From assembly GCF_020621385.1 (NCBI RefSeq), contig NZ_JAESVA010000008.1, forward strand, positions 62,001 through 126,000: a stretch of DNA of 64,000 bases, written 5' to 3'. Origin of the DNA: Acidisoma cellulosilyticum. GTDB lineage: Bacteria; Pseudomonadota; Alphaproteobacteria; Acetobacterales; Acetobacteraceae. Of this stretch, positions 1 to 9,755 are shown in pieces (the first letter of the stretch is position 1; each line of letters starts with the position of its first letter). The notes under the pieces are model-generated. The model ran no database searches. It worked only from the letters and a program-made list of their open reading frames with translations, and was not told the origin of the DNA. Position numbers and translations under genes: made by a program.

Positions 1-333
1 GCGGCCCGGCGCGATGGAATCAATCGTCGTCGCCATGCGCGCGACCAGTGCCGGCGGCAAAGTCAGAATTGCGGTCGAAGCATAGAGTTTAATGTGATTG
101 GTGACGGAGGCCAGCCCGGCCATCAGGGTGAAGGACTCAAGATTATAGTCCCAGAACTCAGTCTTGCCGCCGAAGCCATGCAACTTGATCATGGAGAGAG
201 CAAATTCGAAGCCAAGGGCTTCGGCCTTCTGGACGATCTTCTTGTTGAGCGCAAAACTCGGCCGATATTGGGGCGAGGCCTCCGAGATCAACCAGCCATT
301 GTTCCCGATCGGAATGAAGATGCCCAGATCCAA
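1..333 (-). CDS. rutA: Pyrimidine monooxygenase RutA-like, N-terminal part (cut by window start)
   Basis: Luciferase-like FMN-dependent monooxygenase. In the Rut pathway RutA opens the uracil ring with O2 and reduced flavin. The 111 visible residues carry the family hallmarks [13 protein letters not shown] near the N terminus, [20 protein letters not shown] in the middle, and [16 protein letters not shown] at the window edge, all very close to remembered RutA sequences. No ATG is available at the right place. I place the start at TTG (331-333), 9 nt after AGGAG; a CTG three codons upstream abuts the Shine-Dalgarno sequence and is less likely. The gene runs off the left end, and whether rutB-G follow cannot be seen. 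It diverges from the amidase at 464. A related RutA-like oxidase of another substrate is possible. Confidence 0.8.
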   Translation of the reverse strand, partial: MDLGIFIPIGNNGWLISEASPQYRPSFALNKKIVQKAEALGFEFALSMIKLHGFGGKTEFWDYNLESFTLMAGLASVTNHIKLYASTAILTLPPALVARMATTIDSIAPGR

Positions 334-463
334 TTTTTGCAGCTCCTAAAGGATTGACCTCAGCGGCGGAATGTTTGCGGTATGTCCGAACTTATACATT
401 TACTTGTTCGCGCATACAACGCATCCTTTCCGCTATTGCGGCTGTACGAGGATAATAAGGTCC

Positions 464-1816
464 ATGGACATCGAATCACCGTTGATCGCACGGCTGGAGC
501 GCCATCTCGACGCTATCGCGCAACATAACGATACGCTCCACGCCATGATCACGGTGCTCGGCCCTGAAGCCCGCGCGGAGGCTGTGTCGCAAACCGAGCG
601 GCACCGCCCAGGGGGCGCCCTGTCGGGCAGGATCATCTCGGTCAAGGACAATATCGATACTGCCGGCATCCGCACCACGCGCGGATCGAACTGGTTCACC
701 GATCGTATGCCGAACCATGACGCGACGGTGGTGGAGCGTATTCGTCGCGCCGGCGCCATCATCATCGGCAAAGACAATTTACATGAATTCGCTTTTGGTG
801 CGACGTCACAGAACCCGCATCACGGCGCCTGTCGAAACCCCTGGAACCCGGCCGCCATTCCCGGCGGATCAAGTGGCGGGGCCGGCGTTTCGGTCGCAGC
901 AGGGTTCAGTGAGATCGCCCTCGGCACCGATACGGGCGGGTCTGTGCGTATTCCTGCGGCCCTGAACGGCGTTTCCGGGCTGAGGCCGACCGTCGGCCGC
1001 ATCTCCAATCACGGCGTCATGCCGGTCAGCGCGAGCTTTGACACGGTGGGGCCGTTGGCGCGCCATGCGCGCCACGTGGCGGCCGTCTACGAAGTCCTGG
1101 CGGGCTTCGACCCCCGAGATCCCGTGAGCGTCAACCACCCGGTTGAAAGCTGGGCCGGGCTGCATGCCGGCGGCTTCGAGGGTCTGAAAATCGGCGTTCC
1201 CTGGTCAATGGTGGAGGTTGAGTCCACGCCCACGGTGGCCAAACTGATCCGAGATGCGACCGCGGTGCTGGCCGGCCTTGGCATGACAATCGTCAGCCTC
1301 GGCCTCGCCGAGATCGGCGACCTGAATCTGGCGCTGCAGACAATGGCCCAGGCCGATGCCGCCGCCGTTCATCGCGAACGGTTTGCGAGCAACCCCACCC
1401 GCTTTGGCGGGGATCTTCTGCCGCGCCTCGCCTTGGGCAATGCCATTACAGGACCCGCCTATGCTGATGCCAGGATGCGACAGCTGGCCTGGAAACAGGA
1501 GGTTGCCGAAATCTTCGCGGCGGTCGACGTGATTGCGCTGCCGACCGTGGGTTTTCCCGCGCCACTCGCCGCCGCTTCGCCCGATATGATCGCGGCGACG
1601 CACAGGCTGACGCGGCTCTGCTCCCCCTGGGCATTGGCGGAGGTGCCGGCAATATCGATCCCATGCGGCTTTCAGAACGGCATGCCAATCGGCCTGCAAC
1701 TCGTCGGCCCGCAATGGGCGGAGGCCAGGCTGCTTGCGGTCAGCGTCGGCTTTCAGGACGTTACGGATCACCACCTGCAAATCCCGCCGCTTGTCGCGAA
1801 AGGTCAAATCTCGTGA
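464..1816 (+). CDS. Amidase (amidase signature family)
   Basis: Amide hydrolase with the Ser-cisSer-Lys triad of the amidase signature family. About 450 residues, a normal length. Lys sits near residue 61 (ISVKDNIDT), the cis-Ser near 136 (PGGSSGG) and the nucleophile Ser near 160 (GTDTGGSVRIPA). The ATG at 464 is preferred to the in-frame ATG at 371, because the upstream 31 residues are Cys/Tyr-rich and lie outside the family. The downstream amidase starts inside the stop codon of this gene (GTGA), so the two are translationally coupled. The substrate is unknown; allophanate, urea or aryl amides are all possible. It is transcribed away from the rutA-like gene, which suggests a role in nitrogen scavenging. 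Confidence 0.9.
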   Translation: MDIESPLIARLERHLDAIAQHNDTLHAMITVLGPEARAEAVSQTERHRPGGALSGRIISVKDNIDTAGIRTTRGSNWFTDRMPNHDATVVERIRRAGAIIIGKDNLHEFAFGATSQNPHHGACRNPWNPAAIPGGSSGGAGVSVAAGFSEIALGTDTGGSVRIPAALNGVSGLRPTVGRISNHGVMPVSASFDTVGPLARHARHVAAVYEVLAGFDPRDPVSVNHPVESWAGLHAGGFEGLKIGVPWSMVEVESTPTVAKLIRDATAVLAGLGMTIVSLGLAEIGDLNLALQTMAQADAAAVHRERFASNPTRFGGDLLPRLALGNAITGPAYADARMRQLAWKQEVAEIFAAVDVIALPTVGFPAPLAAASPDMIAATHRLTRLCSPWALAEVPAISIPCGFQNGMPIGLQLVGPQWAEARLLAVSVGFQDVTDHHLQIPPLVAKGQIS

Positions 1817-3102
1817 ACCAGAGCCTTGACATCATGACCGCGGTTGGCGCGGCCGCGGCCATCCGCGACGGGACCATGACGGTCGAGGATTTCGCCCGCG
1901 GCTGTCTGCAGCGTATGGCAGCGCGGGAAGATGTGTTGAAAGCATGGGCTTACGTCGATCCTGCCGCGGTGCTGCGGCAGGCGCGCGAACTGGACAAGAC
2001 ACCGAGCCTTGGTGCCCTGCATGGCTTGCCCATCGGCATCAAGGACATCATCGATACGCGCGATATGCCGACCTGTCACAACTCACCGATCTATGTCGGC
2101 AATCGCCCGAGCGGTGACGCGCCGTTGGTCGAGACCTTGCGCGCGGCCGGTGCGCTGATCATCGGCAAGACGGAGACTACGGAATTCGCCGCCGCTGGCC
2201 GCGACCCGAGCACGCGCAATCCGTTCGACCCGACGCGGACCTCCGGCGGTTCTTCGGCTGGCTCGGCGGCGGCCGTGGGTGACGGCCAGATTCCGCTGTC
2301 GATCGGTACCCAGACCGGCGGTTCCACCATCCGGCCCGCTTCCTTCTGCGGCGTCCACGCGATGAAGCCAAGCTGGGGCACCATCAGCCGAGAGGGTGTG
2401 AAGGTGTATTCACTAACGCTCGACACGATCGGCCTTTATGGCCGATCAATCGCCGATCTTGATCTCCTGGCCGAGGTCTTCGGCATTGGTGAGAAACAGC
2501 AGATCCCCGCTTCCGTCAGCGGCCTGCGCCTCGCCTTCTGCCGCTCCCCGGAATGGGAGGCGACGGAACCCCCGATGCGCGAAGCCTTTGCCCGAGCAGA
2601 GGATATTCTGCGCAATGCCGGCGCGCATGTCTCCACGCTCGATCTGCCCGAGCCGTTCAATGGACTGCCGGCCGCGCATAAAACGATACTCTTTCGCGAA
2701 GGCCGCACGGCTTTTCTCAATCTCTACCGCGCGCACCATGAAATTCTGCACGAGGATTTCCGCCATCGGGTCGAGAACCGGGACGGATTCACCGATCAGA
2801 TGCTGGTGGCCGCCTATGATCTTGCCGCGCATTGCCGCACCCGCTTCGACAGCATCGCGGCCGAGTATGATGCGGTGCTGACGCCAAGCGCGCCGGGCGA
2901 AGCACCGAAAGGCTCCGGCGCCGGCAATCCCGCCCTGAACCACATGTGGACCCTTCTGCACGCCCCCTGCATCAACGTACCGGGCCTGAAAAGCGCGGCC
3001 GGGCTACCTTTGGGCATAACCGTGACCGGTTCGCGCTACGCCGATCGTCAGCTATTGGCAGTCGCGAGCGCCATAGATCAGGCGATCGCCGCCGCGATTT
3101 GA
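1813..3102 (+). CDS. Second amidase (amidase signature family)
   Basis: A 429-residue amidase, divergent from its upstream neighbour but with the same fold. Lys is in PIGIKDIIDT (near residue 77), the cis-Ser in TSGGSSAGS, and the nucleophile Ser in GTQTGGSTIRP. The reading frame stays open back to 1663, but that stretch overlaps the upstream amidase and is not family-like. The GTG at 1813 overlaps the preceding TGA by 4 bp and gives the expected N terminus. A pair of overlapping amidases might act on successive amide bonds of one substrate or form a mixed complex; this is inference. No amidotransferase partner subunit (GatB/GatC) is nearby, which argues against a tRNA amidotransferase role. 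Confidence 0.88.
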   Translation: MNQSLDIMTAVGAAAAIRDGTMTVEDFARGCLQRMAAREDVLKAWAYVDPAAVLRQARELDKTPSLGALHGLPIGIKDIIDTRDMPTCHNSPIYVGNRPSGDAPLVETLRAAGALIIGKTETTEFAAAGRDPSTRNPFDPTRTSGGSSAGSAAAVGDGQIPLSIGTQTGGSTIRPASFCGVHAMKPSWGTISREGVKVYSLTLDTIGLYGRSIADLDLLAEVFGIGEKQQIPASVSGLRLAFCRSPEWEATEPPMREAFARAEDILRNAGAHVSTLDLPEPFNGLPAAHKTILFREGRTAFLNLYRAHHEILHEDFRHRVENRDGFTDQMLVAAYDLAAHCRTRFDSIAAEYDAVLTPSAPGEAPKGSGAGNPALNHMWTLLHAPCINVPGLKSAAGLPLGITVTGSRYADRQLLAVASAIDQAIAAAI

Positions 3103-3587
3103 TCTGACAAAATTTCGTGAAAAGAACAACCTAGCTCGCGACATGGGAATGCCATGCTCTCAGAAACCCCCGCCTCCCCCAGGTCGGCAGGGCGGCGGCG
3201 TCAACAGCATCTTGGTGACGCTGTCCGGCGTTGGAACGGCCGCCTGGCCTTTCTTTGGTATGCCAACCAGGAACGACCTCGGCTGCTGTAGATAGATGCT
3301 TCAAACCCGCCTGAGTTTCACGACAGGGTGATGATGCTCAACAAGGTCACCGGGCGCCGTCAAAGCGATCGGGCCGGGCGTGAATGAAGTCCCGGCCTGC
3401 CTCAATCCGCTCGCTCAGATGCAACTCAACGTCATTTTATTGGCTGGACGTTATATCTTGCTTGACCGGGTTGCCGAGCGTGCTGTCAACCATTCACCTG
3501 CGGATCCCGATATCTCCAGCGATCGGCAAGATCCTATGCACGCGCCGGCATAATCGCCAATTATCTACTCAGATTGTGATCACGACG
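3103..3587. other. Intergenic stretch without a recognised gene
   Basis: About 485 bp between the second amidase and the 3' end of katE (convergent genes). I see no ORF with family resemblance and no clear rho-independent terminator. Short open stretches in several frames give low-complexity translations, consistent with decayed DNA or a long spacer. Confidence 0.5.
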
Positions 3588-5729
3588 TCACACAGCATGG
3601 GTTTTTGCTTCACGCGGCCAGAAGCGCAGTGCGCCGCAGGCCTGAATGAATGCCGCGGCGTCGGCCGGCTTTTTGAGGGCCAAGCAGCCAGCATCAAGGT
3701 CGGCGGTCAGATTGATCTTGTCGAACAGAACCGTCGCGTGCGGCCCATAAGCGATGAACTTGGCATGGGCGAAAGCATCGTTGACGAAATCTTTCGCCGT
3801 GGCTTCCTGTGCGAGCAGGGCAGCGCCCTCGGCCGAGGGCAAGATCGCCACTGCGTCATAGAGCACGGAGGGGCCGCCATTCACCTTCTGCTTAGCGGGC
3901 ATCAGCATGCCGTCGCTGCATACAACGCCACCGACCTTCGGCGCCACCAGCTCGACCAAGCCACCGGCCCCTTCCACCGCCTTCTGCAACGCGCCCAGTA
4001 GCGCCATGTCAACGCCGTCCGTGACCAGAATGCCGAGCTTGCGGCCTTCAAAGCGCTTGGGACCGTTTTGGATGATCGACAGCGCAGGCGACGGCGGCAG
4101 GGTCTCGATAACTTTGCGCGCCGGTATGGCCGGCTTCGGCATCTCCAGCAGACCCAACCCATCCGCCACCGTTTTTGCCAGCCCCTTGTCGATATTGAGG
4201 AGGTGAGAGACCATGCGGGCGCGGATGGCTGGCGTTTCCACCTTGCTCAATTCGAAAACGAAGGCGTCCTTGATGTGAAGCTGCTCAACCGCAGTTTGAC
4301 TGACATAGAACTGCCGCGCCTGGCTATAGTGATCCGCGAAAAGATCGCCGCGAGCCTGCAATTTATCGCCGCTGATTTGCTCAGCTGCCGGCTTGTAGCC
4401 GATAGTGGGAGACTCGCGAGGTCCGCCCTTCTCCGGTCCCCACGAATTCGGCTCGTAATTGGCCCGCCCGCGAGGATTGATCATCGCCATATGCCCGTCC
4501 TGCTGCAGCGTATGGAACGGGCATTTCGGGGCATTGATGGGAAGATGCGTGAAATTGGTGCTGCCCAAGCGCTTTAGCTGCGTATCGAGATAGGAAAAGT
4601 TACGCCCTTGCAAAAGCGGATCATTTGTAAAGCCGATGCCGGGCGGCACATTCCCGGTTGAAAATGCAACCTGCTCGGTCTCGGCGAAGAAATTATCGAC
4701 GACGCGGTTGAGCACCAGCCGACCAACGATTTTCACTGGAACCAGCTCTTCGGGAATCAATTTAGTGGCGTCCAGCACGTCGAAGTCAAAGCTCTCGACG
4801 AAGGCTTCGTCAAAGATCTGCACGCCAAATTCCCATTCTGGAAAATCGCCGCCGGTAATCGCATCCCACATATCGCGCCGGTGAAAATCGGGGTCGGCAC
4901 CGTTCAGTTTCACCGCTTCGTTCCAGACCACGGATTGGAGGCCAAGCTTGGGCTTCCAGTGGAATTTCACAAAGGTCGATTTGCCTGCGACATCGATAAG
5001 CCGGAAGGTGTGAACGCCGAAGCCTTCCATGAAGCGGAAGCTGCGCGGAAGGGTGCGATCAGACATGATCCACATGGCCATATGCATCGCTTCTGGCGAC
5101 AGCGACAGGAAATCCCAGAAATTGTCATGCGCTGTCTGTGCCTGCGGGAAACCCCGGTCCGGCTCCTGCTTGGCCGCATGGATCAAATCAGGAAACTTGA
5201 TCGCATCCTGGATGAAAAAGACCGGAATGTTGTTTCCGACGATATCCCAGTTGCCCTGCTGCGTGTAGAGCTTGACGGCAAAGCCGCGCACGTCACGCGC
5301 AACATCCGCAGAGCCCTTGTTGCCGGCGACGGTCGAGAAGCGCACGAAGGCCGGTGTCTGTTCACCGACGCGCTGAAAAACATCCGCCGTTGAAAGTTTT
5401 GCGAGAGCAGGGTCGGTGATTTCAAAGAAACCATGGGCGCCGAAACCACGCGCGTGCACGACGCGTTCGGGGATCCGCTCATGGTCGAAATGGAACAGCT
5501 TTTCGCGCAGAGCAAAGTCTTCCAGCAGCACCGGGCCGCGCGGACCGACTTTGAGGGAATTCTGATCGTCATAGACCGGAATGCCCTGAGCCGTCGTCAA
5601 CACGGGCACGCCGCCTTCGGAGACCTGATGCGTCTCTCCACCCGGTCCCCGCGTCACCGTCGCATCACTGAACTGTGTTGATGTCGGAGCCGCCTGGGCA
5701 AGTTTGCGAGCTTTGGTCTTCTCGGCCAT
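3588..5729 (-). CDS. katE: Large-subunit catalase (HPII type, clade 2)
   Basis: Disproportionates hydrogen peroxide to water and oxygen with a heme group. 713 residues, slightly shorter than E. coli HPII (753) but clearly the large-subunit class, because the core is followed by the C-terminal class I glutamine-amidotransferase-like domain ([18 protein letters not shown] onward, about the last 150 residues). The distal His is in [14 protein letters not shown], the Asn in [17 protein letters not shown], and the proximal heme Tyr in RNFSYLDTQ. The frame is open to 5855, but the ATG at 5729 follows AGGAG at 6 nt spacing and gives the usual Lys/Ala-rich start. It is a monocistronic minus-strand gene and probably part of stress defence rather than of the neighbouring catabolic operon. 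Confidence 0.95.
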   Translation of the reverse strand: MAEKTKARKLAQAAPTSTQFSDATVTRGPGGETHQVSEGGVPVLTTAQGIPVYDDQNSLKVGPRGPVLLEDFALREKLFHFDHERIPERVVHARGFGAHGFFEITDPALAKLSTADVFQRVGEQTPAFVRFSTVAGNKGSADVARDVRGFAVKLYTQQGNWDIVGNNIPVFFIQDAIKFPDLIHAAKQEPDRGFPQAQTAHDNFWDFLSLSPEAMHMAMWIMSDRTLPRSFRFMEGFGVHTFRLIDVAGKSTFVKFHWKPKLGLQSVVWNEAVKLNGADPDFHRRDMWDAITGGDFPEWEFGVQIFDEAFVESFDFDVLDATKLIPEELVPVKIVGRLVLNRVVDNFFAETEQVAFSTGNVPPGIGFTNDPLLQGRNFSYLDTQLKRLGSTNFTHLPINAPKCPFHTLQQDGHMAMINPRGRANYEPNSWGPEKGGPRESPTIGYKPAAEQISGDKLQARGDLFADHYSQARQFYVSQTAVEQLHIKDAFVFELSKVETPAIRARMVSHLLNIDKGLAKTVADGLGLLEMPKPAIPARKVIETLPPSPALSIIQNGPKRFEGRKLGILVTDGVDMALLGALQKAVEGAGGLVELVAPKVGGVVCSDGMLMPAKQKVNGGPSVLYDAVAILPSAEGAALLAQEATAKDFVNDAFAHAKFIAYGPHATVLFDKINLTADLDAGCLALKKPADAAAFIQACGALRFWPREAKTHAV

Positions 5730-5964
5730 GGAGGTCTCCTGCCTGATAAAACGCATGCGGCAGCTGACGCCGTTCTCATGCATCGCTAATTGGTTTTGGC
5801 GATTTGTGTATAGCAAACGGTCAGTGCAAGAGCTCCGCGCATCACTCATCTTCACATTTGAATTGGAGTGACTACAAACAACCCGAATTTAAATCGGACC
5901 ATTCAGCAAATCCAAGCTTGTTTATCCTCCGACTCTCTTGTCGTAAGGTGAGGCCGCCGACGCC

Positions 5965-7068
5965 TCATGCCGGGCAACGGTCTGCGCGCCCGGATGCCGC
6001 AAGCTGTTCAATTTGAATGACCGCCCTCTCAATATCGACCTGCTCCACCGGACGGCCGATATTAGCAAGATGGGGCGCTGTCAGCGTCAGGCGCGCAAGT
6101 TCCGCAATCTCCTCGGACGTCGCGTCTCTCATGCCAAGCTCACCAAGGCAGGTCGGCAGGTCGATTCCACGAAGAAACCCCATCATGTCCATTATCTCGG
6201 CCGGCGGCCGATCCTCCACCGCCAGTTGAACCAGCGTGCCGTAGGCTACCTGAAACCCATGAATCGCTGTCCTGGCACCGCGCGCTTGAACCAGGCCGCG
6301 CGTCAGCGAATGAGCAATCGACAGGCCTCCATTTTCAAAGCCCAGGCCGCTCATCAAAATAACGGCCTCGACAGTTGCCTCGACATCGTCGGTCAACCGC
6401 CCCTCCCCCACGGCGCCGAGCGCCGCGGCCGCGTGAGAGCGCAACGTCACATAGCAGGCGTTCGCGATCACACCGGCCGTGATGAGCGGACGTGTGCCGA
6501 AGGGCGTATTGCCGGTTCCCGCCGCGCAGCCACGCGCCTCGAACTTCTTGGCGATCGCGTCACCGATACCGGCCCGCAGGAAATGTACCGGTGCCGCGGC
6601 AATCAGTCGCGTGTCGACAAGGACAAGGTCAGGGCTGCGGGGCATGCGATCGACCGCAATCATGACATGGTGGTCGTCATAAACGGCAATGGCGGCGCTT
6701 GTGGGGGAATCATTCGACGCGATCGTCGGCACGGTGATCATCGGCTTGCCCAGATGCACCGACACGCCCTTGGCGGCATCCAGCGCCTTGCCGCCGCCAA
6801 TGCCGACAACGGCCGAAACCGCCACATTGCTGGCCTCCGCGGCCAATCGGTCGATCGCTGCGTAAGTGATCTCCCCACCGAAGGGCATCAGGATCGGATC
6901 AAGCCCGGCGTTGCGCGCTGCACGCTCCAGCCTCGCGCGCAGCCGCTCAACCAAAAACTGATCGATGATCATGAGAGGCCGCTCACCATAGGGAAGGAGC
7001 AGACGTCCGAGGTCGTCGAGAACATCCGGCCCTTGGACATAGCGATGAGGTGAACCAAAAAGACGCAT
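5965..7068 (-). CDS. Glycerol dehydrogenase-like iron-containing alcohol dehydrogenase
   Basis: NAD(P)-dependent oxidation of a secondary alcohol by a metal-dependent GldA-type enzyme. 367 residues, normal for the family. The nucleotide-binding loop is GIGGGKALDAAKG, and TVPTIASNDSPTS is a typical GldA segment. The metal ligands are Asp in RAGIGDAIAKKFE and His in GLSIAHSLTRG and AIHGFQVAYGT. It is the last gene of the twelve-gene minus-strand operon and starts 32 nt after the SDR stop. In context it should oxidise or reduce a polyol or ketose intermediate. The true substrate could be glycerol, a hydroxyketone or a sugar alcohol; the sequence cannot decide. Confidence 0.85.
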   Translation of the reverse strand: MRLFGSPHRYVQGPDVLDDLGRLLLPYGERPLMIIDQFLVERLRARLERAARNAGLDPILMPFGGEITYAAIDRLAAEASNVAVSAVVGIGGGKALDAAKGVSVHLGKPMITVPTIASNDSPTSAAIAVYDDHHVMIAVDRMPRSPDLVLVDTRLIAAAPVHFLRAGIGDAIAKKFEARGCAAGTGNTPFGTRPLITAGVIANACYVTLRSHAAAALGAVGEGRLTDDVEATVEAVILMSGLGFENGGLSIAHSLTRGLVQARGARTAIHGFQVAYGTLVQLAVEDRPPAEIMDMMGFLRGIDLPTCLGELGMRDATSEEIAELARLTLTAPHLANIGRPVEQVDIERAVIQIEQLAASGRADRCPA

Positions 7069-7100
7069 AAGCGAAGCCCTCTTGATTGGTCAGGCTGTCA

Positions 7101-7901
7101 TCATGATTGTGGTGGCAGATGTTCCAGCGGATAAGCGTCGCTGGGCGCCCCCCAGGCACAATAGCCGCCATCAACGGGAAGGGTCACGGCCGTGATAAAT
7201 TCCGATCTTTCGGAGGCCAGGAACAGCATTGCCTCCGCAATATGTGCGGCTTTGCCCAGTCGTCCCATCGGCGTCCGGCGCCGGATGCGGTCGCCATCGA
7301 CCTTGCCATCCTCAATCAACTTGGCAAGCAGCGGTGTCAGCATATAGCCGGGCGCGACGGCATTGACCCGGATTCCGTGCGGCGCCCATTCACAGCCGAG
7401 CACCTGTGTCAGCATGCCGATACCCGCCTTCGCAGCGCTGTACGCCGTTCGGACCGGCAGACCCAAAACCCCGGCGATTGAGTTGAGGTTGAGGATGACG
7501 CCGGATTTTTGGGCGATCATATGGGGCGCGACAGTCTTTGAGACAAGGTAAGTGCCGGTCAGATGAACGTCGATCAAGCGCTGCCAATGCGAGAGCGTCT
7601 GGTCAACGGTCGGCACGAAACTGTCAGGAATGCCGGCATTATTGACCAGGATATCGATGCGGCCGTAACGCGCGACTGCGGCGGCCACCATGGCTGTGAC
7701 CGATGCCTCATCCGCGACGTCGCCCGTCACCGCATGATGCTCGGGTCCCAGTGATCGTGCTGCATTTCCGGCAGCCTCGGCATGCAGGTCGTTGATAACA
7801 ATCCGCGCCCCTTCCCGAGCGAAAACCCGCGCAGTCTCCAGCCCGAGGCCGCTGCCGGCGCCGGTGATCAGCGCGACCCGGCCTTCCAATTCCCCCATCA
7901 T
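7101..7901 (-). CDS. Short-chain dehydrogenase/reductase (classical SDR)
   Basis: NAD(P)-dependent oxidoreductase of 266 residues. The cofactor motif TGAGSGLG is near residue 14, NNAG follows mid-domain, Ser is in LNLNSIAG, and the catalytic Tyr/Lys are in AYSAAKAG. An Asp at the end of beta-2 (VINDLHAE) suggests NAD rather than NADP preference. The ATG at 7901 overlaps the transketolase C-subunit stop (ATGA), and a second ATG follows directly. Within the operon it is a good candidate for the first oxidation of an imported polyol to a ketose, which the FGGY kinases would then phosphorylate. Confidence 0.9.
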   Translation of the reverse strand: MMGELEGRVALITGAGSGLGLETARVFAREGARIVINDLHAEAAGNAARSLGPEHHAVTGDVADEASVTAMVAAAVARYGRIDILVNNAGIPDSFVPTVDQTLSHWQRLIDVHLTGTYLVSKTVAPHMIAQKSGVILNLNSIAGVLGLPVRTAYSAAKAGIGMLTQVLGCEWAPHGIRVNAVAPGYMLTPLLAKLIEDGKVDGDRIRRRTPMGRLGKAAHIAEAMLFLASERSEFITAVTLPVDGGYCAWGAPSDAYPLEHLPPQS

Positions 7902-8887
7902 CGATTCTCCAAAATGGCCCGGACGAATCTTGGCAGATCGACCTCGTATTTCGCTTCAAGATATTCCTGCGAGCCGCATTCAAAAAAGCTGTCGGCAAGC
8001 CCGATCTTGATCATCGGCGTCATGATTCCCGCATCGTAAAGCGCTTCCACGACCAGGCTTGCGAGCCCACCCGTCGTTTTGTGATTCTCGGCAACGATAA
8101 GACGGTCGAAGCCGGCCGCGAAAGCAACGACGCCGTCACGGTCGAAAGGTTTTATTGTGCCCACATGCAGGACCGCCGCATCAACACCCTGCCCGGCCGC
8201 AATGTCAGCGGCATCGCGCGCACGCATCGACATATAGCCGCAGGAGATGATACCGACCGCGCTGCCCTCCCGTAGCACCTTCGCCTTGCCGAGTTCGAAG
8301 CGATAGTCAGCGTTCAGTTCCACCGGAACCTTGCCCCGCAGACTGCGTACATAGACCGTGCCGGGAATATCGGCCACGGCACGAACGACTTGCTTGAGTT
8401 CCGTCGCATCGCAGGGATCGATAATGGTGAGATCCGCAATGCCCCGCATCATATTAAGATCTTCAGTCGCCTGATGCGTTGCGCCATAGCCGTTTACGAG
8501 GCCGGGCATGCCCGCGAAGATTTTCACATTCGCCTTGGAATGCGCACAGGCGATGGCGACGAAGTCATAAGCCCGGCGCGTGATGAAAACCGAATAGGTC
8601 GTGCAATATGCTATCTTGCCAACCTTTGAGAGACCGGCGGCGATCATGATAAGATCCTGTTCCGCCATTCCGACATTGAAGAATCGGGACGGAAAGGCAT
8701 CTCGGAATGGCAGGATGTCGCTGTAGCGTCCCATATCGGCCGTCAGGCCCACGATCTCGGGCCTTTCGGCGGCGAGAGCAGCGAGCGTGGTGCCGAAGGG
8801 CGCGATTTCGGTGGTTTTACCTTCGACGTCGATCAACTCACCCATGCCACGGGTGCGGCCGGCGGTGGTTTGTGCAACCTCAGCCAT
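7898..8887 (-). CDS. Transketolase, C-terminal subunit of a split enzyme
   Basis: Carries the pyrimidine-binding and C-terminal domains of a two-subunit transketolase and pairs with the product of the gene at 8880. 329 residues. The catalytic Glu that activates thiamine diphosphate is in FFNVGMAEQDLIM. The family segments GLTADMGRYSDI and TYSVFITRRAYDFV are present. It overlaps the N-subunit gene by 8 bp and the SDR by 4 bp. It transfers a two-carbon ketol unit. Known split transketolases in sugar operons act on unusual ketose phosphates such as apulose 4-phosphate, which fits the kinase-rich context but is not proof. Confidence 0.9.
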   Translation of the reverse strand: MAEVAQTTAGRTRGMGELIDVEGKTTEIAPFGTTLAALAAERPEIVGLTADMGRYSDILPFRDAFPSRFFNVGMAEQDLIMIAAGLSKVGKIAYCTTYSVFITRRAYDFVAIACAHSKANVKIFAGMPGLVNGYGATHQATEDLNMMRGIADLTIIDPCDATELKQVVRAVADIPGTVYVRSLRGKVPVELNADYRFELGKAKVLREGSAVGIISCGYMSMRARDAADIAAGQGVDAAVLHVGTIKPFDRDGVVAFAAGFDRLIVAENHKTTGGLASLVVEALYDAGIMTPMIKIGLADSFFECGSQEYLEAKYEVDLPRFVRAILENR

Positions 8888-9731
8888 GATGCGTCTCCAA
8901 CTCTGTCTTCAACAAATCCCACTCGTCATTCGCGACACGCACGAAATGCGCGCGCTCCCGGCGTTCCAGCGTCGGCACGCCCTTGCCGGGCAAGGTCCGA
9001 AGCACGATCGCCTTCGGTCTGCCATTCGCCTCACGCGCATTGCCGAGCGCCGTCACCAGCGCCTGCATGTCATTGCCGTCGATCTCCACAGCTTCCCAAC
9101 CGAAGGCAATGAACTTGTCCGCAACGGGATCGATCTTGACCGTCACCGGGCCGTCCGCCTGGATGCCGTTGCAATCAATGACCGCGACGAGGTTGTCGAG
9201 CTTGAAGGTAGCCGCCCCCATCGCCGCTTCCCAGGTTGACCCCTCCTGAAGCTCGCCGTCCGACAACTCATTGAAGACCCGTGCGGATGAGCCATCCAGT
9301 CTTAGCCCGATCGCCATGCCGACCGATTGGCCCAGACCATGACCGAGAGAACCGCCGACCATCTCGATACCCGGCGTGTCGTCAAAGGTACTCATGGGAA
9401 GCCGGGACCCATTCAGTCCATAGCTGGCGAGCTCGCGAATGGGGAGATAGCCGGCCTCCGCCAGAACCGCATACATGGCGATAGCATAATGCCCTGTCGA
9501 TAGCACGAAGCGGTCACGATCAGACCAATCCGGTGCCGCCGGATCGTAACGAAGTTCATGAAAATAGAGGGCCGCAAGACAATCAGCAATGCCAAGGCCC
9601 TGGGCGATATAGCCCTCACCCTTGCCGCTCGCCATGTCCAGCATCAGACGTCGCAAGTTCAGGGCGCGTAACTTCAGCGCCGCAATATCAGGATGTTCGG
9701 GAGGATGATTACGCGACTTCATGGTGATCAT
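8880..9731 (-). CDS. Transketolase, N-terminal (ThDP-binding) subunit of a split enzyme
   Basis: 283-residue thiamine-diphosphate-binding half of a split transketolase. The diphosphate/metal motif reads SDGELQEGSTWEA, and the downstream Asn ligand is in IDCNGIQ. The substrate-side His residues are in LSTGHYAIAMY and GSLGHGLGQ. The first conserved segment is GKGEGYIAQGLG, where classical transketolases have a His after the glycines. The ATG at 9731 has AAGGA 4 nt upstream; an ATG nine bases later is an alternative. It is followed at once by the C-terminal subunit, so the two should be made stoichiometrically. Function in situ is inferred to be cleavage of the phosphorylated ketose produced by the operon kinases. 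Confidence 0.9.
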   Translation of the reverse strand: MITMKSRNHPPEHPDIAALKLRALNLRRLMLDMASGKGEGYIAQGLGIADCLAALYFHELRYDPAAPDWSDRDRFVLSTGHYAIAMYAVLAEAGYLPIRELASYGLNGSRLPMSTFDDTPGIEMVGGSLGHGLGQSVGMAIGLRLDGSSARVFNELSDGELQEGSTWEAAMGAATFKLDNLVAVIDCNGIQADGPVTVKIDPVADKFIAFGWEAVEIDGNDMQALVTALGNAREANGRPKAIVLRTLPGKGVPTLERRERAHFVRVANDEWDLLKTELETHHG

Positions 9732-9755
9732 CGGGTCCTTCAGATAAGGGCAAGG

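Noticed and set aside
1663-1812. N-terminal extension of the second amidase to an upstream ATG
   Set aside because: The 50 extra residues overlap the first amidase in another frame and do not belong to the family; GTG at 1813 overlaps the preceding stop as expected for coupling.
3575-3592. TGTGA-N8-TCACA resembling a CRP/FNR site
   Set aside because: Spacing is 8 rather than 6 or 4, and it lies at the 3' end of katE with no promoter to serve.
6013-7053. 346-codon plus-strand ORF opposite the GldA-like gene
   Set aside because: Antisense shadow of a clear dehydrogenase; low-complexity basic translation.
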